Shown: positions 44,678 to 55,580 of the stretch, in pieces
How the letters are laid out: the number at the start of each line of letters is the position of its first letter
How positions within the stretch are numbered: the first letter of the stretch is position 1
NCBI GenBank assembly: GCA_021647265.1
Contig: JAKIVA010000008.1
Location: forward strand, 1 to 64,000
Length of the DNA stretch: 64,000 nucleotides
From: Lutibacter sp.
GTDB lineage: Bacteria > Bacteroidota > Bacteroidia > Flavobacteriales > Flavobacteriaceae
Direction: 5' to 3'
Notes under the pieces: model-generated
Seen by the model: only the letters and a program-made list of their open reading frames with translations
The model's database searches: none
What the model was told of the DNA's origin: nothing
Position numbers and translations under genes: made by a program

Positions 44678-47329
44678 TGTTATTTGCCCATCGTCTTCTG
44701 TCTTGGCATCATCACCACTTTTCTCTTTGTTTGAATTGGCCTTATTATTTTCAGGTGTTTTCTTCACACTGCTATTATCAATTACCTCTTCATCATTTAC
44801 TTCTACATCTTCAATTACTGGAGGCTCATAAGGTAACGGCTCTAGCAAATTCACTTGCTTTACTTTATCTGCAGTTAACTGATTGCCAAGGGCTTTAATT
44901 CCTTTAATTGCAATAAATTCTTCAAAATTAATAGTAATAGATTCTAAACTGCGTTTAGAAAAAATAATTTCAGCCACTGGTCTATAATCTGTTGCTACAA
45001 TTTCTAATTGTGATTTAGGATGCTCAGAAATAAAGAGTTCTTCTTTATTCGGATTATCAATCATAAATCGTTTTACGTAATACTTTTCTTTATCTCCATC
45101 GAAATAGATTGCTGAAATTGGTTTTGCTGGCACCCACTTTTCTAGTACAATCATATTAGAATCAAAATGAGTCGTTAGCTCTGGTTTTATAGTTTTAACT
45201 ATTCCCTTTTGATTAATAACTAACAACCTGTCTTCTCCTTTAAATTCACCCAACAAATCTCCTCTTCCATCAACATTTAATCGTTGAGTTATATCATCAA
45301 ACCATATTTTGCGAGGTTTAAGTGTAGAAACACCTTCAGATTTTAATTCAATTTTTCTAATGGTGTTTTTAGTAACTCTATTCCCTCTAACACCTCTACC
45401 TTTAATTGCTAAATTTGAAAAATCTATATCCCATTTTAATTTTTTAACACCTCCTACAGCACGTAAATTAATAGTTACAGTTTCAGCCTCACCGTTAGGA
45501 TTTGCAGTAAAATATTGTACAATTGAGGCTTTATTCCCTACGGTTAAATTGTATTCTTTATCACGTGTTACTCCTGTAACATTAAAACGTTTCATATAAC
45601 TTGGACCGCTTCTACCATCTCGGTAAATCATATTGTAAACCGTACGTTTATCATTCTTTTTAAATACTGCAACATGAATAATATCTTTACCTACAAAAGT
45701 TTTACTATCTACTCTAGTAACCATCATTACTCCATCCTTTCTAAAAATAATAACATCATCAATATCAGCACAATCGGCCACGTATTCATCTCGTTTTAAG
45801 GATGTACCTACAAAACCCTCTTCTCTATTAACGTATAGTTTTGTATTGCGCATTACAACTTTTGTTGCTACAATATCATCAAATAAACGTATCTCTGTTT
45901 TGCGTTCTTTTCCTTTTCCGTATTTGGTTTTTAAATTTTTAAAATAATCAATAGCATAATCTATTATATTTGCTAAATGCTGTTTAACAATTTTAATCTT
46001 TTCTTCTAAACTTTCTATTAATTGTTTAGCTTTATCAATATCAAATTTTGATATTTTTTTAATACGTATTTCTGTCAAACGAATAATATCTTCCTCTGTA
46101 ATAGCACGTTTCAAGTGTTTTATGTAAGGTTTCAAACCTTTATCAATCGCTTTTATTACGCCTTTCCAAGTTTCTTGTTCTTCAATATCTCTATAAATTC
46201 TTTTTTCAATAAAAATACGCTCTAACGAGGCAAAATGCCACTGTTCTTCCAATTCATTTAATTGAATTTCAAGCTCTTGTTTTAAAAGTTCAACGGTATG
46301 TTGTGTTGAAAGTTTTAAAATTTCGGAGACACCAATAAAAACAGGTTTATTATCTTCAATAACACAACACAGAGGTGAAATAGAGTTTTCACAATTGGTA
46401 AATGCATATAAAGCATCAATTGTTTTATCAGGTGAAATACCATTTGGCAAATGCACTAAGATTTCAACATTTGCAGCTGTATTATCTTCTATTTTTTTTA
46501 TCTTAATTTTTCCTTTTTCATTTGCTTTTAAAATAGAATCTATTAAAGTTGTAGTTGTAGTACCAAAAGGTATTTCTGAAATAACCAGCGTTTTTTTATC
46601 TAGTTGAAAAATTTTAGCTCGTACTCTAATTTTCCCACCTCGTTTTCCATCATTATAATTGGATACATCTGCAATTCCTCCAGTTAAAAAATCGGGTATC
46701 AATGTAAAACTCTTTCCTTTTAAATGCTTAATCGAAGCATCTATTAATTCTCTAAAATTATGTGGTAATATTTTGGTTGAAAGCCCTACCGCAATCCCTT
46801 CTGCTCCTTGTGCTAATAACATTGGGAACTTTACAGGTAAATCTATAGGCTCTTTTCTTCTTCCATCATAAGACGCTTGCCATTTTGTAGTTTTTGGGTT
46901 AAATACCACCTCTAAGGCAAATTTTGATAATCGTGCTTCTATATAACGTGAAGCTGCTGCACGATCACCCGTTAAAATATTTCCCCAGTTCCCCTGCATA
47001 TCAATCAACAGTTCTTTTTGCCCAATTTGCACCATTGCATCTGCAATGGAAGCATCGCCATGTGGGTGGTATTGCATGGTATGCCCTACAATATTTGCAA
47101 CCTTATTGTAACGTCCATCATCCAAATCTTTCATAGAATGCAATATTCTACGTTGTACAGGTTTAAAGCCGTCTCTAATACCTGGTACTGCACGTTCTAA
47201 AATAACATACGAGGCATAGTCTAAAAACCAATCTTTATACATTCCCGTGACTTTGGTAATGGTTTCTTGGTTGTCAAATTCTTCGTTTATATTTTCATTG
47301 TATTCTTCTTCTTGCATATTGTCTCCCAT
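44669..47329 (-). CDS. parC: DNA topoisomerase IV subunit A
   Basis: An 886-residue type IIA topoisomerase subunit that cuts and rejoins DNA, separating daughter chromosomes together with ParE. The winged-helix region has 'HPHGDASIADAMVQIGQ', and the catalytic Tyr is residue 129 in 'DRAAASRYIEARLSKFA'. The C-terminal part holds the beta-pinwheel-type repeats ('GYVG'-like 'EEGFVGTSLKRDEYVADC'). An acidic, Asn/Lys-rich tail ends DDGQITLF. The paired upstream gene is parE, so topoisomerase IV rather than gyrase is the better call. A start at Met 5 is equally possible. A 116-bp inverted-repeat element separates it from parE. Confidence 0.92.
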   Translation of the reverse strand: MGDNMQEEEYNENINEEFDNQETITKVTGMYKDWFLDYASYVILERAVPGIRDGFKPVQRRILHSMKDLDDGRYNKVANIVGHTMQYHPHGDASIADAMVQIGQKELLIDMQGNWGNILTGDRAAASRYIEARLSKFALEVVFNPKTTKWQASYDGRRKEPIDLPVKFPMLLAQGAEGIAVGLSTKILPHNFRELIDASIKHLKGKSFTLIPDFLTGGIADVSNYNDGKRGGKIRVRAKIFQLDKKTLVISEIPFGTTTTTLIDSILKANEKGKIKIKKIEDNTAANVEILVHLPNGISPDKTIDALYAFTNCENSISPLCCVIEDNKPVFIGVSEILKLSTQHTVELLKQELEIQLNELEEQWHFASLERIFIEKRIYRDIEEQETWKGVIKAIDKGLKPYIKHLKRAITEEDIIRLTEIRIKKISKFDIDKAKQLIESLEEKIKIVKQHLANIIDYAIDYFKNLKTKYGKGKERKTEIRLFDDIVATKVVMRNTKLYVNREEGFVGTSLKRDEYVADCADIDDVIIFRKDGVMMVTRVDSKTFVGKDIIHVAVFKKNDKRTVYNMIYRDGRSGPSYMKRFNVTGVTRDKEYNLTVGNKASIVQYFTANPNGEAETVTINLRAVGGVKKLKWDIDFSNLAIKGRGVRGNRVTKNTIRKIELKSEGVSTLKPRKIWFDDITQRLNVDGRGDLLGEFKGEDRLLVINQKGIVKTIKPELTTHFDSNMIVLEKWVPAKPISAIYFDGDKEKYYVKRFMIDNPNKEELFISEHPKSQLEIVATDYRPVAEIIFSKRSLESITINFEEFIAIKGIKALGNQLTADKVKQVNLLEPLPYEPPVIEDVEVNDEEVIDNSSVKKTPENNKANSNKEKSGDDAKTEDDGQITLF

Positions 47330-47362
47330 CCTTAATCCTTCCCAAAGGGAAGATTTTTTATC

Positions 47363-47478
47363 ATTCCTGCGAAGGCAAGAATCTATACTAACTTTTTATT
47401 TTTTAATTAAATTTATCTATTTCTTAAAGCTTTGTGCTACTTTTTAACTTAATTTTAGATTCCTGCCTACGCAGGAAT
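47363..47478. repeat. 116-bp inverted-repeat element between parE and parC
   Basis: The ends are ATTCCTGCGAAGGCAAGAAT+CT (47363-47384) and AGATTCCTGCCTACGCAGGA+AT (47457-47478): a 22-bp inverted repeat with two mismatches. The right end is itself a hairpin, ATTCCTGC-CTAC-GCAGGAAT. No gene is inside. It is a REP- or MITE-like element placed inside what is otherwise a parE-parC operon. Confidence 0.7.
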
Positions 47479-47503
47479 GACAGTTAGAATCTAACCTTTA
47501 TAT

Positions 47504-49357
47504 TTATTCCTCTACGATATCTAGTTCTACTTTTAAATTTTCAATAATAAATTTTTGTCTGTCAGGTGTATTCTTTCCCATATAAAACTCCAATAATTTA
47601 TCAATAGACATTTCTTTATCGAGCATAATAGGATCTAATCGAATATCTTTTCCTATAAAATGAACAAATTCATCTGGTGATATTTCTCCCAACCCTTTAA
47701 ATCGAGTTATCTCAGGCTTCCCTTTTAAATTATCAATTGCATGTTGCTTTTCTTCAGGTGAATAGCAATAAAACGTTTGTTTTTTATCACGCACTCTAAA
47801 CAATGGCGTATCTAAAATAAACAAATGTCCTTCTTTAATTAACTCAGGAAAAAATTGTAAAAAGAACGTAATTAACAGCAATCTAATGTGCATACCATCA
47901 ACATCTGCATCAGTAGCAATTACAATATTATTATAACGTAAATCTTCTAAACCATCTTCAATATTCAATGCTGCTTGTAACAGATTAAATTCTTCGTTTT
48001 CATACACAATTTTTTTACTCATATTGTAGGAGTTCAAAGGCTTTCCCCGTAAACTAAAAACGGCTTGCGTATTTACATCTCTCGATTTTGTAATAGAACC
48101 ACTTGCTGAATCTCCTTCGGTAATAAACAAAGTACTTTCTAAACGATTGTCTTTTTTTAAATCGTTTAAATGAACTCTACAATCTCGTAATTTTTTATTG
48201 TGTAAACTTGCTTTTTTTGCACGTTCACGTGCTAGTTTTCTAATTCCAGATAAATCTTTTCGTTCTTTTTCTGCTTGTAAAATTTTCTTTTGAATTTTTT
48301 CAGCTACGTCTGGATTTTTATGCAAGTAGTTATCTAAATTCGTTTTTACAAAATCACTAATAAAGGTACGAACCGTTGGTAAACCTCCACCCATTTCTGT
48401 GGAACCTAATTTTGTTTTGGTCTGACTCTCAAAAACAGGCTCCATCACTTTTACACTAATTGCTGAAACTATAGATTTCCGAATGTCTGAAGCTTCGTAA
48501 TTTTTACCAAAAAAATCACGTATTGTTTTTACAATAGCTTCTCTAAAAGCATTTTGATGTGTACCTCCTTGTGTAGTATGCTGCCCATTTACAAAAGAGT
48601 GGTATTCTTCACTGTATTGTGCTTTGCTATATGTTAGTGCAACTTCAATATCTTCTCCTTTAAGGTGAATAATTGGAAACAACATAAACTCATCTGCTAT
48701 ATTTTCTTCTAATAAATCTTTCAATCCATTCTCAGAAAAATATTTTTCCCCATTAAAAACAATTGTTAACCCCGTGTTTAAATACACATAGTTTTTAATC
48801 ATTTTTACAATGTATTCACTTCTGTATTTATATTTTGAAAATATTTCTTTATCCGGTACAAAGGTTACTTTAGTCCCTTTACGTTGGGAAGAATCATGAG
48901 CCTCTTCATTTGTTGTAATATCTCCTGCTGAAAACTCAGCAAATGCTGTTTGTCCATCGCGAATAGATTGTACTTTAAAATACGATGAGAGTGCGTTAAC
49001 AGCCTTAGTTCCTACTCCATTTAACCCTACAGATTTTTTGAATGCGCGTGAATCGTACTTTCCTCCTGTGTTCATTTTTGAAACTACATCTACTACTTTT
49101 CCTAGTGGAATACCACGTCCATAGTCACGAACAGTAACTGTATTCTCTTTTACAGAAACTTCAATGGTTTTTCCGGCACCCATTACGTATTCATCAATGG
49201 AGTTGTCTAAGACTTCCTTTATTAAAATATAAATTCCATCATCAGGTGATGAACCATCACCCAATTTACCTATATACATTCCCGGACGCATTCTTATATG
49301 CTCTTTCCAATCGAGTGAACGGATATTATCCTCAGTATATGCTGCTTGTTTAGCCAT
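47504..49357 (-). CDS. parE: DNA topoisomerase IV subunit B
   Basis: A 617-residue ATPase subunit. The GHKL ATP site is '[13 protein letters not shown]' (catalytic Glu, Asn ligand for Mg), '[12 protein letters not shown]' and '[14 protein letters not shown]'. The TOPRIM domain has '[18 protein letters not shown]' and '[14 protein letters not shown]', with the acidic metal ligands. '[15 protein letters not shown]' closes the domain. The length matches ParE (about 620-630) better than most GyrB (about 640-800). It is read just upstream of parC. Confidence 0.92.
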   Translation of the reverse strand: MAKQAAYTEDNIRSLDWKEHIRMRPGMYIGKLGDGSSPDDGIYILIKEVLDNSIDEYVMGAGKTIEVSVKENTVTVRDYGRGIPLGKVVDVVSKMNTGGKYDSRAFKKSVGLNGVGTKAVNALSSYFKVQSIRDGQTAFAEFSAGDITTNEEAHDSSQRKGTKVTFVPDKEIFSKYKYRSEYIVKMIKNYVYLNTGLTIVFNGEKYFSENGLKDLLEENIADEFMLFPIIHLKGEDIEVALTYSKAQYSEEYHSFVNGQHTTQGGTHQNAFREAIVKTIRDFFGKNYEASDIRKSIVSAISVKVMEPVFESQTKTKLGSTEMGGGLPTVRTFISDFVKTNLDNYLHKNPDVAEKIQKKILQAEKERKDLSGIRKLARERAKKASLHNKKLRDCRVHLNDLKKDNRLESTLFITEGDSASGSITKSRDVNTQAVFSLRGKPLNSYNMSKKIVYENEEFNLLQAALNIEDGLEDLRYNNIVIATDADVDGMHIRLLLITFFLQFFPELIKEGHLFILDTPLFRVRDKKQTFYCYSPEEKQHAIDNLKGKPEITRFKGLGEISPDEFVHFIGKDIRLDPIMLDKEMSIDKLLEFYMGKNTPDRQKFIIENLKVELDIVEE

Positions 49358-49717
49358 TTAAATCTATAATATTCTTGAAGAGTCGCTAAAGTACAATTTT
49401 GACTTAAAATATAAAAAGAAGTCTGTTAAAATAATTATTAACAACCAGATTGTATAAACTTTGTTGTGAATGTAACAACGTAAGAAATTCTCATAATTAA
49501 ATTGAGTTGATTCCTAAAAGTTCAACCAAAACTTCCCACCAAATATTTAACCTATATAAGAATAACAGTTTAGCAATAATCAACTTAAGTTAACCTATTT
49601 TACTTTTTATACAATATTTATCATCTTTAAATGTTTATATCAAAACATTTCTATTTATTTATATAGTATATGGCATTTTATACTAGGGTAAATATGAACA
49701 TAAAATCCATCACTATA
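49358..49717. other. 360-bp gap between parE and an outer-membrane protein gene
   Basis: A very AT-rich divergent promoter region. I see no small gene, RNA, hairpin or repeat of note. Near the parE side the - strand has TACTTTAG, one mismatch from TAnnTTTG, which may be its promoter. Confidence 0.4.
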
Positions 49718-50434
49718 ATGAGTAAATTAAAAAAGAATGCTTTTGTCTCAATACTGTTAGTTCAAATCTTTATATTTTCTGTAGAATCAACTTATGCTCA
49801 ATTTTCTATTGGCACATCTTATGGGATTCAAATACCTGGAAGGCAAGATCTTAAATTTAGACGCTATCAAGATGGCATCTTGGAAGAGAACATAAAAACC
49901 ACAGAAGTACATTCATCTGTTACGCCAATCTTTAATATAAACGCAACTTATTATTTTAAAAAATTTGGGATTAGATTAGACTATTACGGGTGGGAACATA
50001 TAAGCGAAGCTAATGAGTTTTTGACTAATGAACTCCCTCCTTTCTATAGGATAGAACAAGGTAGAGAAGCCTTTTTCTTTAGTGTTTTGCGTAAATATCG
50101 TTTCCCTTTTTTAGGTAAAAACAGTAAGCAATCATCTGAAAAATATTCATTTTTCGGAATAGGAATTGGAGAAACATTAACAGAAGTAGAACAAGGAAGA
50201 ACACAGTGGAGAGCTGCATTTAAATTGTCTTACAGTCTCTCTTTACCTATAGCAAAAAAAGTAAGAGCCTTGTTAGAATTTAATTATTTACTTACTAGAG
50301 ATATAGATACATTGCCAAATAAAAACGGATGGTTTGTTGATACATCAGGGAGATGGTTTCCTTTTAGATTTGGACCACATTGGGATACACGTTATTATAC
50401 ATTTCAATTAGGATTACAATGGAATCTTTTTTAA
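49718..50434 (+). CDS. Outer-membrane beta-barrel protein, unknown function
   Basis: Starting at the ATG 49718 gives a 238-residue protein with a clean signal peptide (SKLKKNAFVSILLVQIFIF, cleaved near YAQ). An upstream in-frame ATG at 49670 adds 16 residues that would spoil the signal peptide, so I prefer the later start. The mature protein alternates polar and hydrophobic residues in beta-strands ('NINATYYFKKFGIRLDYYGW', 'YYTFQLGLQWNLF') and ends in Phe, as barrel proteins do. I do not recognise a family. It stands alone between parE and ychF. Confidence 0.75.
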   Translation: MSKLKKNAFVSILLVQIFIFSVESTYAQFSIGTSYGIQIPGRQDLKFRRYQDGILEENIKTTEVHSSVTPIFNINATYYFKKFGIRLDYYGWEHISEANEFLTNELPPFYRIEQGREAFFFSVLRKYRFPFLGKNSKQSSEKYSFFGIGIGETLTEVEQGRTQWRAAFKLSYSLSLPIAKKVRALLEFNYLLTRDIDTLPNKNGWFVDTSGRWFPFRFGPHWDTRYYTFQLGLQWNLF

Positions 50435-50547
50435 TTGATTTTTACAATTCGCTTTCTTAAACTTTATGTATATCTAAAATCACCTCCTTAAAAAGGTTTT
50501 ATATTTGAGACGGGGTAATAGTCTTGTTTTATAAGAAATAATGACAA

Positions 50548-51642
50548 CTAAACATTAAAACGGAAATTCATCATATCACCATCCTGTACAATGTATTCCT
50601 TTCCTTCAACACGCATCTTACCAGCTTCTTTAACTTTCGCTTCACTGCCATAAGTAACAAAATCGTTATAGGTAATAACTTCAGCACGTATAAATCCTTT
50701 TTCAAAATCGGTATGAATAACGCCTGCTGCCTGTGGTGCTGTATCACCAATGTTTATAGTCCAAGCACGTACTTCTTTAACTCCTGCAGTAAAATAGGTT
50801 TGTAAATTTAATAATTTATAAGCTGCTCTAATTAAAACTGATGCACCAGGTTCTACTAACCCTAAGTCTTCTAAGAACATTTGACGTTCTTCAAAAGTTT
50901 CTAACTCGGTAATATCAGCTTCTGTACCAACTGCAAGAATTATTACTTCAGCATTTTCACCTTTCACTGCTTCTTTTAACGCTTTTACATAATCATTGCC
51001 ATCAACTGCCGAATTTTCATCAACATTACAAACATACAATACGGGTTTATCCGTAATTAATTGTAATGGCTTAATATACTCTTCACGCTCTTTATCTACT
51101 AATTCAATGGCTCTTACTGAAACTGCTGCTTCCAATCCTGCTTTTACTTTTTCTAGCACATCCAGCTCTTTTTGAGCTTCTTTATTTCCTGTTCTCGCAT
51201 TTTTTTTAACACGGTCTATTCTTTTCTCTAAAGATTCTAAGTCTTTTAACTGCAATTCAATATCAATAGTTTCTTTATCTCTTACTGGATCAATAGTGGT
51301 ATCAACATGAACAATATTGTCATTGTCGAAACAACGAACTACATGGATGATTGCATCTGTTTCACGAATATTTGCCAAAAATTGATTTCCTAAGCCTTCT
51401 CCCTTACTAGCTCCACGTACCAACCCTGCAATATCAACTATATCAACTGTCGCTGGTAGTACACGTTCTGGGTTTACCAATTCTTCTAATTTCACCAATC
51501 TATCATCTGGTACATTTACCACTCCAATATTTGGTTCTATCGTACAAAATGGAAAGTTAGCACTTTGTGCTTTTGCATTTGATAAACAATTAAATAAGGT
51601 TGATTTTCCTACGTTTGGTAATCCTACAATTCCTGCCTTCAT
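50548..51642 (-). CDS. ychF: Ribosome-associated ATPase YchF (Obg family)
   Basis: A 364-residue P-loop NTPase of the TRAFAC/Obg group that prefers ATP over GTP and binds ribosomes. '[20 protein letters not shown]' holds the Walker A; '[22 protein letters not shown]' the switch region; 'VCNVDEN' replaces the usual NKxD, as in other YchF proteins. A coiled coil follows ('[18 protein letters not shown]') and a C-terminal TGS domain ('[24 protein letters not shown]'). The start at 51642 is chosen because a promoter -7 box lies just upstream, inside the 17-codon extension that an earlier in-frame ATG would give. Confidence 0.95.
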   Translation of the reverse strand: MKAGIVGLPNVGKSTLFNCLSNAKAQSANFPFCTIEPNIGVVNVPDDRLVKLEELVNPERVLPATVDIVDIAGLVRGASKGEGLGNQFLANIRETDAIIHVVRCFDNDNIVHVDTTIDPVRDKETIDIELQLKDLESLEKRIDRVKKNARTGNKEAQKELDVLEKVKAGLEAAVSVRAIELVDKEREEYIKPLQLITDKPVLYVCNVDENSAVDGNDYVKALKEAVKGENAEVIILAVGTEADITELETFEERQMFLEDLGLVEPGASVLIRAAYKLLNLQTYFTAGVKEVRAWTINIGDTAPQAAGVIHTDFEKGFIRAEVITYNDFVTYGSEAKVKEAGKMRVEGKEYIVQDGDMMNFRFNV

Positions 51643-51661
51643 AATTTTATTTTTAGCGCTG

Positions 51662-51694
51662 CAAATATAGCATTTACAATTATAAAAGTGCAAA
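51662..51694 (-). promoter_or_regulatory. ychF: Predicted ychF promoter
   Basis: On the - strand TTTG (51691-51694) and TATATTTG (51662-51669) stand 21 bases apart, an excellent Bacteroidetes promoter. The -7 box ends 19 bp before the chosen ATG at 51642. Confidence 0.65.
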
Positions 51695-51833
51695 AAAATA
51701 TAGAAACAACAAAACCGCTCAAATAAACTTCATAAAATGATAAATTACACTTCCTAATGAAATAATTATTACAAAAAAAATAACTAAAATAATTTTTAGA
51801 CTTTGTACTTTTTAGTACATTGCCCCTTAGCTT

Positions 51834-53234
51834 ATGATACAATTTATATTAAACAACGAAGTTGTTAGAACAACCGAAAACTCAGGAATGACTTTGGTCG
51901 ATTTTATTAGAGAACACCAACAATTAAAAGGAACAAAAATTGGTTGTAGAGAGGGTGATTGTGGTGCATGTACTGTTTTAGTAGGCTCCTTAGATAACTC
52001 TAAAATCACCTATAAAAGTATTACTTCTTGTATATCTCCTTTAGGAAATGCAAATGGAAAACATATTGTAACTGTTGAAGGAATTAATTTGCCTGAAAAC
52101 TTGAATTTTGTACAAAAAGCAATAACAAGTAATTACGCTACCCAATGTGGTTATTGTACCCCTGGGTTTGTGGTTTCTTTGGCTGGTTATGCTATAGAAA
52201 AATCGCCACAAACAACTGCAACTTGTAATGATGCAATTAGTGGTAATATTTGTAGATGTACAGGATATAAATCTATTGAAAAAGCGGCCAACTCAGTAAA
52301 CAAAAAACTAGTAGATAAAAACAATGATAATCAAATTTCATGGTTGATTGAGGAAGGGTTTTTACCTGCTTATTTTAATGATATCCCTCAAAAACTGCAA
52401 CAATTACAACAAACCGAATTGGTAAAAGAAGGAATAATTGTAGCAAATGGAACAGATGTGTATGTACGCAATGCCGATTTACTCTCAGCTGAAAAAGTAC
52501 ATTTAATTTCCGAAGAAAAAGCGTTAAAAGGTATCGTATTTACCAAAGATAAATGTACTATTGGTGCCAATACAACAGTAACACAAATTTTACAAAATGA
52601 ACAATTAAATACTATTTTCCCTTCACTGAAAAAGTTTCTAAAACTAATTTCTTCAGAACAAATTAGAAATATGGGAACTTTAGGAGGTAATTTTGTAAAC
52701 GCTTCGCCTATTGGTGATATGTCTATCTTTTTTTTAGCATTAAACAGTGAACTAACCGTACAACATGCAAGTGGTAGTGTACGAAAAATATCATTTCAAG
52801 AATTTCACAAAAACTACAAAGTTGTAGATTTGAAAGAAGGGGAATTAATTGTAGCTATCTCATTTAATATTTCGATAGGTGATTTTAATTTTGAAAAAGT
52901 AAGCAAACGAACGCATTTAGATATTGCTAGTGTGAATGCTGCTTGTAAAATTTTAACTAAAAATAATGTCATCTCACATGCACACTTTTCTATGGGTGGT
53001 GTTGCTCCTATTCCAAAATATCTTTCAAAAACAAATCAATTTTTAAAACATAAGACTATTAACACATCTACTATTAAGGAAGCTGAAAAAGTACTGCAGT
53101 CTGAAATTAGTCCTATCAGTGATGTTAGAGGAACTGAAACATACAAGCGAGCATTGGCTAAACAACTTTTTTATGCACATTTTATCACATTATTCCCTCA
53201 ACTAATTAATTTTCAAAACTTAGTATCCAAATGA
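51834..53234 (+). CDS. xdhA: Xanthine dehydrogenase small subunit (2Fe-2S and FAD)
   Basis: A 466-residue subunit combining two iron-sulfur clusters with an FAD domain. The first cluster is bound by Cys 38, 43, 46 and 66 (GCREGDCGACT), the second by Cys 105, 108, 140 and 142 (QCGYCTPG, ICRCTGY). The FAD domain starts near residue 170 and has 'MGTLGGNFVNASPIGD', and the C-terminal CO-dehydrogenase-flavoprotein domain follows. It passes electrons from the molybdenum site to NAD or another acceptor. The large subunit follows after 72 bp; a guanine deaminase lies downstream. Confidence 0.93.
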   Translation: MIQFILNNEVVRTTENSGMTLVDFIREHQQLKGTKIGCREGDCGACTVLVGSLDNSKITYKSITSCISPLGNANGKHIVTVEGINLPENLNFVQKAITSNYATQCGYCTPGFVVSLAGYAIEKSPQTTATCNDAISGNICRCTGYKSIEKAANSVNKKLVDKNNDNQISWLIEEGFLPAYFNDIPQKLQQLQQTELVKEGIIVANGTDVYVRNADLLSAEKVHLISEEKALKGIVFTKDKCTIGANTTVTQILQNEQLNTIFPSLKKFLKLISSEQIRNMGTLGGNFVNASPIGDMSIFFLALNSELTVQHASGSVRKISFQEFHKNYKVVDLKEGELIVAISFNISIGDFNFEKVSKRTHLDIASVNAACKILTKNNVISHAHFSMGGVAPIPKYLSKTNQFLKHKTINTSTIKEAEKVLQSEISPISDVRGTETYKRALAKQLFYAHFITLFPQLINFQNLVSK

Positions 53235-53306
53235 ACCGAGCACAATAAATGTTAAAGTAAAAGAAGTTGATGAATAGCGAACAGCATATGTTACCGCTAA
53301 AAAATA

Positions 53307-55580
53307 ATGTTTAAACATATGAAAACAATGAAAAATATAGATTCCTTTGGACACGTTAGAGGTGAATCACTTTTTGTAGATGATATTCCTACTTTACAAG
53401 GTACCTTATATGGCGTAACATTTGATTCACCAAAAGCACATGGAACTATCAAAAATATAGATTTTTCTAAAGCTGAAAGCTTAGAAGGTGTGGTAAAAAT
53501 ATTTACGTACAAAGATATTTTAGGCGAAAATCAAATTGGAGGTATTATTCCTGATGAACCTTTGTGGGCAGAAGGTGAAGTGCATTTTATAGGACAACCT
53601 ATTGCTTTTATTGTTGCAACATCAGAAGCTATTGCAAAAAAATCAAGAGCACTTATTACCATTGAAATTAATGAAAAACCTGTTATTACCACAGCGAAAG
53701 AGGCAAAAGAGAAAGGTAGTTTTATCAATGCTCCTCGTTCATTTAAATTAGGGAATACTACATCTTCCTTTTCAAATTGCGAGTATGTAATTGAAGGTGA
53801 AACTTTTTCTAACGGACAAGAACATTTGTATTTAGAAACTCAAGGCTGTTACGCTGTTCCAATGGAAAACGGCAACATTAAAATTACATCCTCAACACAA
53901 GGGCCAACTTCTGTTCAAAAAACAGTTGCGAAGGTTTTAGGTATTTCTATGCATAAAATTGAAGTTGATGTTATTCGTTTAGGTGGTGGTTTTGGTGGGA
54001 AAGAAGATCAAGCAACACCTTGGGCGGTTATGGCTGCTGTTGCAGTGCAAAATTTAAAAAAACCTGTAAAATACATTTTAAATCGCCACGATGATTTACG
54101 TATGACAGGGAAACGTCATCCGTACGAATCTACGTTTAAAATTGGGCTGTCAAAAGAGTACAAAATTCAAGCTTTTGAAGTTGAATTTCTTCAAAACTCA
54201 GGAGCTGCTGCAGATTTATCACCCGCAATTGCAGAGCGCACTTTGTTTCACGCAACCAACAGTTACTTTATTCCCAACGTAACTACAACAGTTCATAGCT
54301 GTAAAACAAATTTACCGCCAAATACAGCTTTTAGAGGTTTTGGAGGACCACAAGGAATGTTTGTTATTGAATCAGCAATTGCCAAAGCAGCTGAAGAAAT
54401 AGGAATCGATAAAAAGAAAATTCAAGAGCTAAATTTACTCCATGAAAATGATGAGTTTTCGTATGGCCAAATAGCAACACAAGTTGAAATGGAAAATTGC
54501 TGGACTTCAGCAAAAAACAACTTTAATTCAGCTAAACTAGAAGAAGAAATAGCAACTTTCAACAATAAAAATGCACAATACAAAAAAGGATTGTCATTTA
54601 TGCCAATCACTTTTGGAATTTCGTTTACCAATACACCTATGAATCATGCAAGAGCTTTAATTCATATTTACCAAGATGGTAGTGTTGGAGTAAGTACTGG
54701 GGCTGTTGAAATGGGTCAGAGTGTAAATACAAAAATGCTCCAAGTAGCTTCAGCAACATTGGGTATTAATACAACTAAAGTAAAATTAGAAACTACAAAT
54801 ACTACAAGAGTTGCAAACACTTCTCCAACAGCTGCAAGTGCTACAGCTGATTTAAATGGAAAAGCAGTTTTAAAAGCATGTAATTCTTTAATAGACAGGT
54901 TAACAACTGTTGCAGCAACTCTATTAGCTGTTGATAAAAATATTATTGAATTCAAAAATGATATGGTATATATCAACCAGCAACAAACTTCTCTCACTTG
55001 GGAAAAAGTAGTTGAACAAGCTATGTTTGAACGTGTTGCACTTTCAGAAAATGCACATTATGCGACACCTATTATTCATTTTGATAAAACCAAAGAAAAA
55101 GGACACCCCTTTGCTTATCACGTATATGGAACTGCCATTACAATTGTTACTATAGATTGCCTTAGAGGAACTTATGAAATTGATGCCGTAAAAATTGTAC
55201 ACGATTTTGGAAAAAGTATGAATATTGGTATTGATACAGGTCAGGTAGAAGGTGCTTTGGTTCAAGGAATTGGTTGGATGACTTTGGAAGAGATTTCCTA
55301 TAATAAGCAAGGACAATTGCTTTCAAACGCATTATCTACCTATAAAGTTCCAGATGTGTTTTCTGCACCAAAAACAATTGAAGTATTACCACTTGAAACT
55401 CTTGGAAACGAGCACGCTATCTTAAAATCTAAAGCTGTTGGTGAACCTCCATTAATGTATGGAATTGGTGCTTATTTTGCCATTCAAAATGCGGTAAAAG
55501 AATTCAACCCTAACTACCAACTAAAATTTGATGCGCCATTTACGCCAGAAAAGGTATTGATGGGTTTATATGAAGAGTAA
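53307..55580 (+). CDS. xdhB: Xanthine dehydrogenase large subunit (molybdopterin)
   Basis: A 757-residue subunit that oxidises hypoxanthine or xanthine at the molybdenum centre, giving urate. Motifs: 'RLGGGFGGKEDQA' and 'AFRGFGGPQGMF' bind the cofactor, 'GSVGVSTGAVEMGQSVNTK' is typical of the family, and Glu 713 in 'KAVGEPPLMYG' matches the catalytic Glu. Starts at 53307, 53319 and 53328 are all in frame; the last gives an N-terminus closest to the family, but I keep the longest. The molybdenum chaperone XdhC is not seen here. The gene overlaps the following membrane protein gene by 11 bp. Confidence 0.93.
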   Translation: MFKHMKTMKNIDSFGHVRGESLFVDDIPTLQGTLYGVTFDSPKAHGTIKNIDFSKAESLEGVVKIFTYKDILGENQIGGIIPDEPLWAEGEVHFIGQPIAFIVATSEAIAKKSRALITIEINEKPVITTAKEAKEKGSFINAPRSFKLGNTTSSFSNCEYVIEGETFSNGQEHLYLETQGCYAVPMENGNIKITSSTQGPTSVQKTVAKVLGISMHKIEVDVIRLGGGFGGKEDQATPWAVMAAVAVQNLKKPVKYILNRHDDLRMTGKRHPYESTFKIGLSKEYKIQAFEVEFLQNSGAAADLSPAIAERTLFHATNSYFIPNVTTTVHSCKTNLPPNTAFRGFGGPQGMFVIESAIAKAAEEIGIDKKKIQELNLLHENDEFSYGQIATQVEMENCWTSAKNNFNSAKLEEEIATFNNKNAQYKKGLSFMPITFGISFTNTPMNHARALIHIYQDGSVGVSTGAVEMGQSVNTKMLQVASATLGINTTKVKLETTNTTRVANTSPTAASATADLNGKAVLKACNSLIDRLTTVAATLLAVDKNIIEFKNDMVYINQQQTSLTWEKVVEQAMFERVALSENAHYATPIIHFDKTKEKGHPFAYHVYGTAITIVTIDCLRGTYEIDAVKIVHDFGKSMNIGIDTGQVEGALVQGIGWMTLEEISYNKQGQLLSNALSTYKVPDVFSAPKTIEVLPLETLGNEHAILKSKAVGEPPLMYGIGAYFAIQNAVKEFNPNYQLKFDAPFTPEKVLMGLYEE

